From Tsuneonella rigui (GTDB lineage Bacteria; Pseudomonadota; Alphaproteobacteria; Sphingomonadales; Sphingomonadaceae): a stretch of DNA of 64,000 bases. Positions 54,930-63,277 of this stretch are shown one piece after another. Location: contig NZ_RSEL01000024.1 in the NCBI RefSeq assembly GCF_003958625.1, positions 106,650-170,649 of the forward strand, in the 5' to 3' direction. How positions within the stretch are numbered: position 1 is the first letter of the stretch; each line of letters starts with the position of its first letter. The notes under the pieces were generated by a model. That model was not told the origin of the DNA. It did not search any database and was given only the letters and a program-made list of their open reading frames with translations. Position numbers and translations under genes: made by a program.

Positions 54930-57479
54930 TCAGAACTGCTTCTGAATTGTCAGCCCGTAAGTCCGCGGATCGCCCGGGTTGCCGACGATCAGTCCGGTGC
55001 TGCCGGGCGCGACCTGCAACAGTTCGAAGTAGTGCGTATCGAACGCGTTGCGGACCCAACCAAACACGTTGAACCCATCATCCGTGCGGAAGCCCGCGCG
55101 GAAGTTGGTCAGCGCGTAGCCGTCGATGAACGTGTACGCGGACGGACTGGGGTTCGACGAGAAACGCGAACGGTAATTGCCGTCGACGCCTAGGTAGAAC
55201 TGCCCCTCCTGACCGAACAGGCGGCCCTGCACATTACCTTCCGCGCCGTACGACAAGCTCCATTTGGATACGCCCGGCAGAACTTGGCCCGAGATATCGC
55301 ACGAGGACGGGCTGATGCCTCCCGGGGTTCCCGGCGCACTCGACGTCTGACCGGCAGTCGCGGCGGTGCCGCCCGACAGCTCAGGCGGGCACGGCGCGCC
55401 GGTGAACTTGACGTACTTGGCGTCGGTATACGCGCCGCTGGCGTAGGCGTTGAACCGATCGCTCGGACGAATGGAGAACTCGGCCTCGACGCCTTGCGTG
55501 CGGACTTTCTCGGCGTTGGCGAGATAGCCGCGCGTGGTCGAAACCGCGCCGCTGTTCACCAGCGCCTGGAAGTCCGCGATGTCGGTGCGGAAGGCGGTCA
55601 GGTTGGCGATCGCCAGCCCGTTCCAGAACGAGGACTTCACGCCGACCTCGTAGTGGTTGACCGACTCCGGCCGGATCGCGCCCACCTGCGTCTGCGGATT
55701 GCCCGCCGCGTCGTTCGGCACGCCGTTCAGGTTGATCCCGCCCGGTTTGAAGCTCTTGGCATAGGTCGCGTAGACCAAGACATCGGGCGTGATCTTGTAA
55801 TTGACGTTGAGATCGTAGCTGAAGTTCCAGTCGCTGAAAGTCGGCTCGATGCGCTGCGGGGTCAGGTTGTCGCGCCGCGCGGCGGTACGAATGTCGGTGA
55901 TCGGCAGGCCGGTGACCGGATTGACGAACAGCACCGGGTTGCCCTGCCCATCGAACACCAGCCGCTCGTACAGGCCTTCCTTCTTGTCGTAGTTGACGCG
56001 GAAGCCGGGCTGAATGATCAGCTTGTCAGTGACGTGCCAGCCGAACTGCCCGAACAGCGCCGCGCTCGTGTTGTCGAGCCGGATGTCATTGTAGGCGGTC
56101 GTGCCCGCGAGCACCTTGGGATCGCATGCGAGCTGGTTCGACGCGCTCGGACCGCAGCCGGCCGAGCCGGCAGGCACGGAGCTGCCGGGGTTGAGCAGCC
56201 AGCGGCTCGCCGCCGAACCGAGTTGCTCGGTGCCCTGCGTGCGCACCGTCTGAGTATAGCCGAACGCGCCGAGCACGAAGTCGAACGCCCGGCTTTCGTA
56301 GTTGTAGCGGAATTCCTGCGTGTACTGGTTCTGCTGCGACGGGTTCTGCGACAGCGTGGTGATCGGCAGGCCGGTGAAGTCGCGGTCGTTGGCCGGCTTC
56401 CAGTCCCAGAAGCGCCACGCGGTGACCGAAGTCAGCGTGCCCGGCCCAACGTCCCACTTCACGCGCAAGCCGACGCCGCCGATCTTGTTGCCCGCGCTGA
56501 GCTCGGCGTCGACATCGGTCAGGCGATCGAACGGATTGGTGCTGGGCGTGACATAGCCCTGCGCCGCAGCCAGCGCGGCGTATTGCCGGTTGAGCGGCCG
56601 CTGCGTCGCACCGGTGCGCACGAACACTGTCCCGCAGCACTCGGGGTTCTGGCGGCTGTAATCGCCCGACAGCAGGACTTCGAGGTTGCCGCCCGGCTTG
56701 TAGAGCAGCTGTCCGCGGAAGCCCAAGTTGTCCTGCTCGTTGACCCAGCTGCCATTCGCGACGTTGTAGATGGTCCCACGGCGGCTGGTGCCCGAGAGCG
56801 CGAAACGGGCGGCGATAGTGTCGCTGAGCGGACCAGAGACAGCTGCCTTGACCTGCTTGAAATCGAGATTGCCGATCGATGCTTCTGCGCGCCCTTCGAA
56901 CGTGAAAGTCGGCTGACGGCTGGTGATGTTGATCGCGCCCGCGGTGGTGTTCTTGCCGTAGAGCGTGCCCTGCGGGCCGCGCAACACCTCGATCTGGGCG
57001 ACGTCGAGGAAGTCGAAGGTCGAGGACGCGACGCGCGAATAATAGATGTCGTCGACGTAGATGCCGACGCCCTGGTCGAACCCGTCATTGGTGAGGCCGA
57101 ACGGCGCGCCGATGCCTCGAATTTGCAGCGTTGTGTTGCGCGGGTTGGACGAGGTGTACTGGATCGTTGGCGTGAGCTGCTGCAGGCGGCCGACATTGAA
57201 CGCCCCGGTGTTGTCGATGTGCTCCCCGCCGACGACCGAGATCGCGAGAGGCACTTCCTGCGCGGTCTCCTGGCGGCGACGGGCGGTGACGATGATCGCG
57301 TCCTCGTCACGCGCACCGGTGCCGACCGAGGATGGCGGATCGCCGACGTCAGGCGATTGGGCTGCGATGTCCTGCTCGGCCTCAGGATCAGTCTGCTGAG
57401 CGAAGGCGGAGGTCGAGATCACGCTGGCTGCAACGCCGGCGAGCAACAGGATGCGGGTAGGCAAGATCGGTGTCCTCAT
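54930..57479 (-). CDS. TonB-dependent receptor linked to Rrf2/YezD
   Basis: An 849-residue outer-membrane receptor. Signal peptide LLLAGVAASVISTSAFAQ, TonB box-like DAIIVTARRR, plug with TIQYTSSNPRNTTLQIRGIG and VEVLRGPQGTLYGKNTTAG-like sequence (here IEVLRGPQGTLYGKNTTAG), and a barrel ending RTYGLTIQKQF. Full length, no truncation. The upstream YezD and Rrf2 genes on the same strand suggest control by sulfur or cysteine supply, so the substrate may be a sulfur compound (inference). Confidence 0.9.
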   Translation of the reverse strand: MRTPILPTRILLLAGVAASVISTSAFAQQTDPEAEQDIAAQSPDVGDPPSSVGTGARDEDAIIVTARRRQETAQEVPLAISVVGGEHIDNTGAFNVGRLQQLTPTIQYTSSNPRNTTLQIRGIGAPFGLTNDGFDQGVGIYVDDIYYSRVASSTFDFLDVAQIEVLRGPQGTLYGKNTTAGAINITSRQPTFTFEGRAEASIGNLDFKQVKAAVSGPLSDTIAARFALSGTSRRGTIYNVANGSWVNEQDNLGFRGQLLYKPGGNLEVLLSGDYSRQNPECCGTVFVRTGATQRPLNRQYAALAAAQGYVTPSTNPFDRLTDVDAELSAGNKIGGVGLRVKWDVGPGTLTSVTAWRFWDWKPANDRDFTGLPITTLSQNPSQQNQYTQEFRYNYESRAFDFVLGAFGYTQTVRTQGTEQLGSAASRWLLNPGSSVPAGSAGCGPSASNQLACDPKVLAGTTAYNDIRLDNTSAALFGQFGWHVTDKLIIQPGFRVNYDKKEGLYERLVFDGQGNPVLFVNPVTGLPITDIRTAARRDNLTPQRIEPTFSDWNFSYDLNVNYKITPDVLVYATYAKSFKPGGINLNGVPNDAAGNPQTQVGAIRPESVNHYEVGVKSSFWNGLAIANLTAFRTDIADFQALVNSGAVSTTRGYLANAEKVRTQGVEAEFSIRPSDRFNAYASGAYTDAKYVKFTGAPCPPELSGGTAATAGQTSSAPGTPGGISPSSCDISGQVLPGVSKWSLSYGAEGNVQGRLFGQEGQFYLGVDGNYRSRFSSNPSPSAYTFIDGYALTNFRAGFRTDDGFNVFGWVRNAFDTHYFELLQVAPGSTGLIVGNPGDPRTYGLTIQKQF

Positions 57480-57585
57480 GATTGGCCCCTAGCCGTCCAC
57501 ATGGACGACGTTTGGTGTGGGGGCGCATCCGGAGGTCCGGTCTGGCCGAGAGTGGTGGAAGGCGCCGCACTAAGACGGCGTGCGA

Positions 57586-57747
57586 TCAGGCGAAGCGGCG
57601 GCGCTCGGTCACGTCGACCTGCATCAGCTTGCCGTTATGCACGGTAAGCTGGATCACGCCGTAGCTGAGCCGCTCAAGCGCCTCGGCAACAACGCGAAGA
57701 TGTTCGGGAAGCTGGGCGGGATCGAAGCGTTCGGTAACTGCACCCAT
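57586..57747 (-). CDS. YezD family (DUF2292) small protein
   Basis: A 53-residue protein, ATG 57747. The core LRVVAEALERLSYGVIQLTVHNGKLMQVDVTERRRF is typical of YezD/DUF2292, given here from position 16 on. The longer frame to 57801 is less likely. YezD members often lie beside sulfate or sulfur-assimilation genes and Rrf2/CymR regulators, as here. Confidence 0.8.
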   Translation of the reverse strand: MGAVTERFDPAQLPEHLRVVAEALERLSYGVIQLTVHNGKLMQVDVTERRRFA

Positions 57748-57797
57748 GCTGATTCTCCGTCTGTACGGTCGTACCGCGATTAACGACTCAGCTATTC

Positions 57798-57814
57798 TCA
57801 ACTAATCTAGTTGA
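57798..57814. promoter_or_regulatory. Candidate operator palindrome TCAACTA-ATC-TAGTTGA
   Basis: A perfect 7-bp inverted repeat with a 3-base spacer, 50 bases upstream of the yezD start and between it and the Rrf2 gene. The position fits an operator for the Rrf2 regulator or an RNA polymerase binding site of the yezD-receptor transcript. Confidence 0.5.
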
Positions 57815-57865
57815 CAATAGGCCTGCGCCGGTCCGTGGCGAATTTCGGCATGAGTTGATGGAAGC

Positions 57866-58306
57866 TCAGCTTTGTTCGTCGAGTGCCGCAGGGACCAGTT
57901 CGATGGGGTCCGATAGGCGGATCGCGTCGAGGATCTCCGCAGTCTGGTCCCGGACCCTCAGCATCAGCGCGCGGGTGCGGCAGTCGCCCTCTTCCACGCA
58001 ATTGCGGCATTTCTCATGTGCGAAGCGGCTGGCGCAGGGCACCAGCGCGAGCGAGCCGCGCATCACGCGGATCAGGTCACCATACGTGATGTCGATCGGG
58101 GAAACCGCCAGCCAGTAACCCCCGTCCTTGCCGCGCTGCGAGGCGACCACGCCGAAGCGTGACAGTTCCGACAGAATGGTGGTCAGGAAGTTGGCCGGAA
58201 TGTTCTGCTTGAGCGCGATCTCGGACAGTTGCACCGGCCCCTGGCCGTGGCGGTCGGCCAGGTGCTGCATCGCCCGGATGGCGTAGCGGGTCTTTTGCGA
58301 GAGCAC
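57866..58306 (-). CDS. Rrf2 family transcriptional regulator
   Basis: A 146-residue regulator. The N-terminal winged helix is MLSQKTRYAIRAMQHLADRHG, with recognition region IPANFLTTILSELSRFGVVAS. Four cysteines in PCASRFAHEKCRNCVEEGDC resemble the Fe-S-binding loop of IscR/NsrR/RsrR-type members. It precedes yezD and the TonB receptor on the same strand. The signal could be an Fe-S cluster, NO or cysteine status. Confidence 0.88.
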   Translation of the reverse strand: MLSQKTRYAIRAMQHLADRHGQGPVQLSEIALKQNIPANFLTTILSELSRFGVVASQRGKDGGYWLAVSPIDITYGDLIRVMRGSLALVPCASRFAHEKCRNCVEEGDCRTRALMLRVRDQTAEILDAIRLSDPIELVPAALDEQS

Positions 58307-58355
58307 GGACGATCAAGTGCGCTTGCGGCGCGAAATCCGCAAGCTCGGGACGCGC

Positions 58356-59351
58356 TTATGATCCGCTGCCTTGCTCCGCCGCAAACGCCGCTGCGGCGCC
58401 GACTAGGCCCGGTTGCGGGTGGGTGATAAGCTTCACGGGTAGTCTCGCCATCAGGCTCTCGAACCGTCCCTTGGCGCGGAAGCGACTGGCAAAACCGGAG
58501 GCGACTAATGTGTCACGGATGCGCAGCCCAAGCCCGCCCGCAATGACCACCGCGGCCGCGCCCTGGGCCAGCGCGACGTCACCGGCGACTGACCCGAGCG
58601 AGAGGCAGAAGCGCTCGACCGCCGCCGCGGCGAGCGGGTCCTCACCGCTGGTGCCCAGTTGCCAAACCGTGCGATCATCAAGCGATCGGATCGCACGCCC
58701 CTCGATCGCCGCGAGCGTCTCGTAAAGCTCGACGATCGCCGGCCCCGAAACCACGCGCTCGACTGACACGCGGCGATGCCGCTGGCGCAGACGGGCAAGA
58801 ATGGCATCGTCGATGCTGTCGAGCGGCGCAAAGTCGATGTGACCGCCTTCGGTGGCCTGCACGCGGTGACTGCCGTCTCCGTCACGCCACAGCGACGCCA
58901 CCCCTAAACCCGTGCCCGGTCCGATCACACTGATGACGCCGCTCGCTGGCAGATCGCTGTCGGGGCCGCTCAGATGCAGGAAGTGCTCGGGCGGCACGGT
59001 CGCAACGGCATGCGCCACCGCAGCGAAGTCATTGACGATGGTCCAGCGGGCGGCACCCAGGTCGCCCAATGCGGCTGGCCGGATCGTCCACGGGTTGTTG
59101 CTAAGGCGAATGACCTCGCCGCCCACCGGTCCCGCGACCGCGAGCGCTACGGCATTCGGGAGTGAAGCGCCTTGCCGGCGGGCAAACTCCTCCCACGCCG
59201 TTTGCAGGCTGGCATAAGCGGATGTCTGCAGCGTCGTAACCTCGCCGAGCGCGATGGACCCACCCGGCCCGATCTCAGCGACGGCGAACCGCGCGTGGGT
59301 TCCGCCGACATCGATCGCGACTACGTGCGAGTTGGACGACTGCTCGGGCAT
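58356..59351 (-). CDS. glk: Glucokinase
   Basis: A 331-residue ROK-unrelated, E. coli-type glucokinase. ATP site VAIDVGGTHARFAVAE at residue 10, WTIVNDFAAVAHAVATVP with the catalytic Asp, GPGTGLGVASLW and ATEGGHIDFAPLD. It phosphorylates glucose for Entner-Doudoroff metabolism, the normal route in sphingomonads. Cytosolic. It follows the Rrf2 gene but has no clear functional link. Confidence 0.9.
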   Translation of the reverse strand: MPEQSSNSHVVAIDVGGTHARFAVAEIGPGGSIALGEVTTLQTSAYASLQTAWEEFARRQGASLPNAVALAVAGPVGGEVIRLSNNPWTIRPAALGDLGAARWTIVNDFAAVAHAVATVPPEHFLHLSGPDSDLPASGVISVIGPGTGLGVASLWRDGDGSHRVQATEGGHIDFAPLDSIDDAILARLRQRHRRVSVERVVSGPAIVELYETLAAIEGRAIRSLDDRTVWQLGTSGEDPLAAAAVERFCLSLGSVAGDVALAQGAAAVVIAGGLGLRIRDTLVASGFASRFRAKGRFESLMARLPVKLITHPQPGLVGAAAAFAAEQGSGS

Positions 59352-59478
59352 AGCCCGTCAGGAAATAGCGCGATGGTCGGCTGCGCCAAGGTCGTCGATA
59401 AAGTCCGCTGTCACCCCATTGGTCCAGCCAAACCCCACCTGCGGAGCGTATTCGCCGCCGCTGCCGACCTGCGGCGAC

Positions 59479-59619
59479 TCAATTCTCCACCAGATCATCG
59501 ATGAATTCGGCATCCACTCCGATGGATTCAGCAGCTTCGCGCTTCTCGGCACGCTTGAGCGCTGCAATCTCGCGGGTGTCGGGTCGCTCCTCTTCCGGAA
59601 GCGCAGATTGCATGGTCAT
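59479..59619 (-). CDS. Small acidic protein (46 aa) in the alternative oxidase operon
   Basis: ATG 59619 overlaps the DUF1971 stop (ATGA). 46 residues, charged and helical, ending GVDAEFIDDLVEN. No membrane segment, no recognised family. Translation coupling and codon use support a real gene. Confidence 0.6.
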   Translation of the reverse strand: MTMQSALPEEERPDTREIAALKRAEKREAAESIGVDAEFIDDLVEN

Positions 59620-59954
59620 GCCCCGTCCCCTTCAGGGCGTTCGTCGGCTTGTAGTGGACCGGTCGGCTCCCGCAGGAACCGGACGTGGAAGCGCACCTCG
59701 CCAACGGGTTCGACACGGTGCAGGATCGTGGGCTCGACGATACCCGCGTCACCGCCAGCCACGAGAGTCTGTCCGCGATCCGCCCGGCGGGGGTCGGTCA
59801 CCAGGTAGCGGAGCTGACCGCTCTCGATTTCGATCAGGCCCCAGACTCCTTCTTTCGTCGAGTGATCGCTCAGCAACCCTGCTGGAACGGTCGTTTCGGT
59901 GAAAGTCGCGGTTTGTTTGTAGTCCTCTAGGCCGGGGGGAAGCGCGGGTTTCAT
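59616..59954 (-). CDS. DUF1971 cupin-like protein (YeaR/TehB N-terminal family)
   Basis: A 112-residue protein, ATG 59954: PGLEDYKQTATFTETTVPAG, GVWGLIEIESGQLRYLV, GIVEPTILHRVEPVGEVRFHV and FLREP match the DUF1971 family, a small cupin. E. coli YeaR belongs here and is induced by nitrate and NO. It follows the receiver gene with one base between them, so the two are probably coupled. Confidence 0.8.
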   Translation of the reverse strand: MKPALPPGLEDYKQTATFTETTVPAGLLSDHSTKEGVWGLIEIESGQLRYLVTDPRRADRGQTLVAGGDAGIVEPTILHRVEPVGEVRFHVRFLREPTGPLQADERPEGDGA

Positions 59955-59955
59955 G

Positions 59956-60315
59956 TCATGCTGCCTTCTGTTGTCCGAGCAAGGCCGAAATCGCGTCGCT
60001 GAGCTCGTCCCCGAGCAGGGGCTTCTCGATGATGTGCGCCCCAAGCGCTCCTGCACGCGTTCGAAACAGCGGGTTCGGATTCGTCACGAGGATGATGGCC
60101 AGGGCTGCGCATCCTCTTTCCCGAAGCTCCGCAAGGAAGCGGAGACCGTCGTCCTGATAGCTCTGGTCGATGACCAGAAGATCCTCTGCCGGGATTCCGC
60201 TGCTCGCTCGGTCGCCTTCGATAGTCGTCAACCCTTCGGTGGCGAGCGAGAACTGCAGGGAGGAAAGGACCGGTGCATCGTCGATGAACAATCCGATCAC
60301 GTTCGAGCGGTCCAT
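59956..60315 (-). CDS. Single-domain response-regulator receiver
   Basis: A 119-residue CheY-like receiver without an output domain. Acidic pocket GLFIDDAPV, phospho-acceptor Asp in LLVIDQSYQDDG, Thr/Ser switch ILVTNPN and Lys in IIEKPLLGDELS. It sits between alternative oxidase and DUF1971. Because a FixL-like kinase lies divergently next door, this may be a FixT-like inhibitor or an alternative phospho-acceptor (inference). Confidence 0.75.
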   Translation of the reverse strand: MDRSNVIGLFIDDAPVLSSLQFSLATEGLTTIEGDRASSGIPAEDLLVIDQSYQDDGLRFLAELRERGCAALAIILVTNPNPLFRTRAGALGAHIIEKPLLGDELSDAISALLGQQKAA

Positions 60316-60343
60316 GTCCGTTCCTCCTGCTCGCGGCCCTCGA

Positions 60344-61033
60344 TCAGGCCGCCTTCTTCCAGTTGGGTTCGAGAGCGACGTGCGGCGGGCATTCGGCCAC
60401 CTGGGCCACCGGCAGGCCGGCGAGTTCGTTGGCGAAGCCGTGGTTCACATCGCGGTGGTGTGCCTCATCGGCCCGGACCACGAGGACGACGTCGCGTAGG
60501 GTCGCGTCGTCGGGCAGCCCCCAGTAGCGCTTGGCAATCTCTGGTGCCGGTACGTTCTCGCTGCGTCCCTCGTCGATTTCGGAGAGGTAATGGGTGTAGC
60601 TGATCACGGCCTCTTCCTCGAAGTAGCCGACGACCCGGTGCGCGGTCTTGCTGCTGACTAGGTAGAGCCCGAAGAAAAACAGGTAAAACACCCACTGGAC
60701 GCCGATGATGACCGCTCGCTCGAACAGCGTAGGCTTGGAAATCTCGATGAAGGTCATCAGGTGCATGCGCTCATTCTCGGCTTCGTCCATGAGCGTCTTG
60801 ATCCAGCCCTTGTCGTCGCACATGCGGCGCAGGCAGGCGAGGTGGTTGATCGTCGCCCCGACCATTCCGGGTACGGCAGCTACCGTCTCGAGCACGACGG
60901 CGCGGTGGCCGTAACGCTCGGCAAAGAAGGTATCGGCGCACCAGCGAAGCGCCTTGGTGAAACCGAATGCGATCCGGTCCGACATCCCGCGAGGGTTGTG
61001 GTGAACGCCCAGATCGATGAAGGGTGCAGTCAT
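60344..61033 (-). CDS. aox: Alternative oxidase
   Basis: A 229-residue di-iron terminal oxidase, ubiquinol to O2, not proton-pumping and insensitive to cyanide and NO. Iron ligands are visible: Glu49 in [11 protein letters not shown], Glu88 and His91 in [10 protein letters not shown], Glu140 in [13 protein letters not shown], and Glu190 and His193 in [13 protein letters not shown]. It has two membrane-associated hydrophobic stretches. Alternative oxidase is known in Novosphingobium aromaticivorans but is uncommon in bacteria. ATG 61033 is used; 61057 is an upstream alternative. Confidence 0.95.
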   Translation of the reverse strand: MTAPFIDLGVHHNPRGMSDRIAFGFTKALRWCADTFFAERYGHRAVVLETVAAVPGMVGATINHLACLRRMCDDKGWIKTLMDEAENERMHLMTFIEISKPTLFERAVIIGVQWVFYLFFFGLYLVSSKTAHRVVGYFEEEAVISYTHYLSEIDEGRSENVPAPEIAKRYWGLPDDATLRDVVLVVRADEAHHRDVNHGFANELAGLPVAQVAECPPHVALEPNWKKAA

Positions 61034-61116
61034 TGAAACTTCTCCGCTTGGCGGCACGTTGAACTGAAAGCGCCGCTGCTGGAGTTGATCTAGGCCTTTG
61101 AACAGGAACGCGAAAT
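61034..61116. promoter_or_regulatory. Divergent promoter region of aox and fixL
   Basis: Only 83 bases separate the two genes. A TTGAT-CTAG half-site near 61085 resembles half an FNR/FixK box, but the second half is not conserved. No complete site is visible. Confidence 0.35.
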
Positions 61117-62664
61117 TTGGATGATAACCCTACGGAGGGCGCCCTAAGGGCCTTACCGGAGGCTCCCCCCGCAAACTTCATGAGCCGGTTCCTGCCGCGC
61201 CTGTCGTTTGCGGCCGCTCTGTTGCTGGCACTCGTCGCGATCGGCGCCGGCGCGGGGATCCGGCTGCTCTTTGCCGAAGAACTGGCGCAGCGCGCGACGT
61301 TCATCTTCTTCGTCCCGGGCGTGGTCCTAGCCAGTGCCATGTCGGGCCTGCGCGCAGGCGCCGTTGCTGCCGTCGCCGGAGCGGCCGCGGGCTTGTGGTG
61401 CGACGCCCTCGCGGGACCGATTACCGAGGGCAGCTACATCGCGGCGGTCGCGTTCGTGGTCATCGGCGTTTCGGTCGCTTTCGGGGGCGAGTGGTTCCAG
61501 CGAGCAAGGGTTGAAACCGAAGCATCGGCATCGATCCTGGCGCGCCGGGAAGCGCACTTGCAGTCGATCCTCGACACGGTGCCCGATGCCATGGTCGTGA
61601 TCGACGAGGCCGGAGCGATCAGCGAGTTCAGCCCGACTGCCGAGCGCATGTTCGGCTGGAAGGCGTCCGAAGTGGCTGGCCGCAATGTCGCCTTGCTGAT
61701 GCCCGAGCCCTATCGCAGCGCGCACGACGGCTATCTCGCGCGATACTATCGCACCGGCGAGAAGAGGATCATCGGCAAGGGCAGGATTGTGGTGGGATCA
61801 CGGCGGGACGGTTCCACTTTCCCGATCGAACTCGCCGTCGGGGAAATGGCTGCGGACGGACAGCGCTTTTTCACCGGGTTCATCCGCGACCTGACCGAGC
61901 GGCAGCAGGCCGAGGCGAGGCTGCAGGAACTGCAGACCGAGCTGGTCCATATCTCGCGTCTGACCGCGCTGGGTGAGATGGCCTCTGCGCTCGCACACGA
62001 AATCAACCAGCCGCTGTCGGCGATTGCGAACTACCTGAAGGGCACGCGCCTCCTCCTAGGGCGCGACGAGGTCCCGCACGAGCGCGTGGCCGAGGCAGTG
62101 GAAAGGGCCGCGACCGAAGCCTTGCGCGCCGGAGAGATCATCCGCCGGTTGCGGGATTTCGTGGCGCGGGGCGAGACAGAGCGGACCATCGAAAGCCTGC
62201 CCAAGCTGGTCGAAGAGGCGAGCGCACTCGCCCTGGTCGGCGCAAAGGAGCACGGCATTCGGGTGCAATACGCATTCAATCCGGCAGTCGATCTTGTCCT
62301 CGCCGACAAGGTGCAGATCCAGCAGGTGGTTCTTAATCTCGTGCGCAACGCGGTCGATTCGCTTGCGGAATCGGAAGCGGGTGAGCGCCACCTGACAATC
62401 GGGATAGAGGCGGCGGACGAGGGAATGGCGCTTGTCCGGATAAGCGACACCGGGCCGGGCATCGAGCCCGACGTGGCCGAGAAACTGTTCCAGCCCTTCA
62501 TCACGACCAAGCGAACCGGCATGGGCGTGGGCCTCTCCATTTCGCGCACGATCGTCGAAGCGCACGGCGGCAGGATATGGGGAAAGCGAGCGCCGGATGG
62601 CGGCGCCGAATTCGGCTTCACTCTGCAGGCAGTCGCAGATGAGGAACTCTACGATGGAGAATGA
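61117..62664 (+). CDS. fixL: FixL-like heme-PAS histidine kinase
   Basis: A 515-residue sensor kinase. Several N-terminal membrane helices in a DUF4118/KdpD-like region ([20 protein letters not shown]), a PAS domain at about 145-260, and HisKA/HATPase at about 280-505. The PAS part has [20 protein letters not shown] followed by [12 protein letters not shown], in which His203 and Arg223 match the heme-ligating His200 and the distal Arg220 of Bradyrhizobium FixL. H-box His294 in [15 protein letters not shown] lid [22 protein letters not shown] 61117 start; ATG 61180 is an alternative. Predicted O2 sensor; heme binding is inferred. Confidence 0.88.
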   Translation: MDDNPTEGALRALPEAPPANFMSRFLPRLSFAAALLLALVAIGAGAGIRLLFAEELAQRATFIFFVPGVVLASAMSGLRAGAVAAVAGAAAGLWCDALAGPITEGSYIAAVAFVVIGVSVAFGGEWFQRARVETEASASILARREAHLQSILDTVPDAMVVIDEAGAISEFSPTAERMFGWKASEVAGRNVALLMPEPYRSAHDGYLARYYRTGEKRIIGKGRIVVGSRRDGSTFPIELAVGEMAADGQRFFTGFIRDLTERQQAEARLQELQTELVHISRLTALGEMASALAHEINQPLSAIANYLKGTRLLLGRDEVPHERVAEAVERAATEALRAGEIIRRLRDFVARGETERTIESLPKLVEEASALALVGAKEHGIRVQYAFNPAVDLVLADKVQIQQVVLNLVRNAVDSLAESEAGERHLTIGIEAADEGMALVRISDTGPGIEPDVAEKLFQPFITTKRTGMGVGLSISRTIVEAHGGRIWGKRAPDGGAEFGFTLQAVADEELYDGE

Positions 62665-63277
62665 GGCGGTGAAGCACGCGATCGTTTACGTGATCGATGA
62701 TGATGAGGGCGCACGTCAGTCGCTGGAGTTCCTGATCGACGTCGCCGGGATACGGGTGCGCTCGTTTTCGTCTGCGGACGCCTTCCTGCAATCCGCACCG
62801 CGGCTCGCTCGGGCCTGCATCGTTACGGACGTTCGGATGCCCGGCATGAGCGGGATCGATCTCGCCACCAGGATGTCGGAGCGGGATGGCGGGGCTCCTG
62901 TTATCGTCATCACCGGCCATGCCGACGTTCCGCTGGCGATTCAGGCGATGAAGGCCGGTGCCGCCGATTTCATCGAAAAGCCCTTCGACGACGAAACGAT
63001 CCTATCCGCTATCCGCACGGCGCTGGCGCGAAGCGGAGAAGAGGAGGAGGTGCAATCGCGGCGGCGCGAAGTTCTTTCCCGGATCGAGACCCTGTCCGGC
63101 CGAGAACGCGAAGTCGTCGACGGCCTCGTCGAAGGCAAGGCCAACAAGGTCATCGCGATCGACCTCGACATCAGTCCACGGACGGTCGAGGTCTACCGGG
63201 CGAACGCGATGATGAAGATGCAGGCGAAGACGCTCTCCGACCTGGTAAGGATGATGACGATCGCGACGATCGTCTGA
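62654..63277 (+). CDS. fixJ: FixJ-like response regulator
   Basis: A 207-residue two-domain regulator. Receiver: [17 protein letters not shown], phospho-Asp59 in [13 protein letters not shown], Lys in [11 protein letters not shown]-terminal LuxR-type [24 protein letters not shown] and [16 protein letters not shown]. The ATG overlaps the end of fixL by 11 bases. It is the cognate partner of the kinase and probably controls the divergent alternative oxidase operon. Confidence 0.92.
   Translation: MENEAVKHAIVYVIDDDEGARQSLEFLIDVAGIRVRSFSSADAFLQSAPRLARACIVTDVRMPGMSGIDLATRMSERDGGAPVIVITGHADVPLAIQAMKAGAADFIEKPFDDETILSAIRTALARSGEEEEVQSRRREVLSRIETLSGREREVVDGLVEGKANKVIAIDLDISPRTVEVYRANAMMKMQAKTLSDLVRMMTIATIV

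Noticed and set aside
55284..57647. 787-codon plus-strand frame
   Set aside because: Antisense shadow of the TonB receptor gene.
61080..61105. FNR/FixK box between aox and fixL
   Set aside because: Only a TTGAT half-site matches; the second half is not ATCAA-like.
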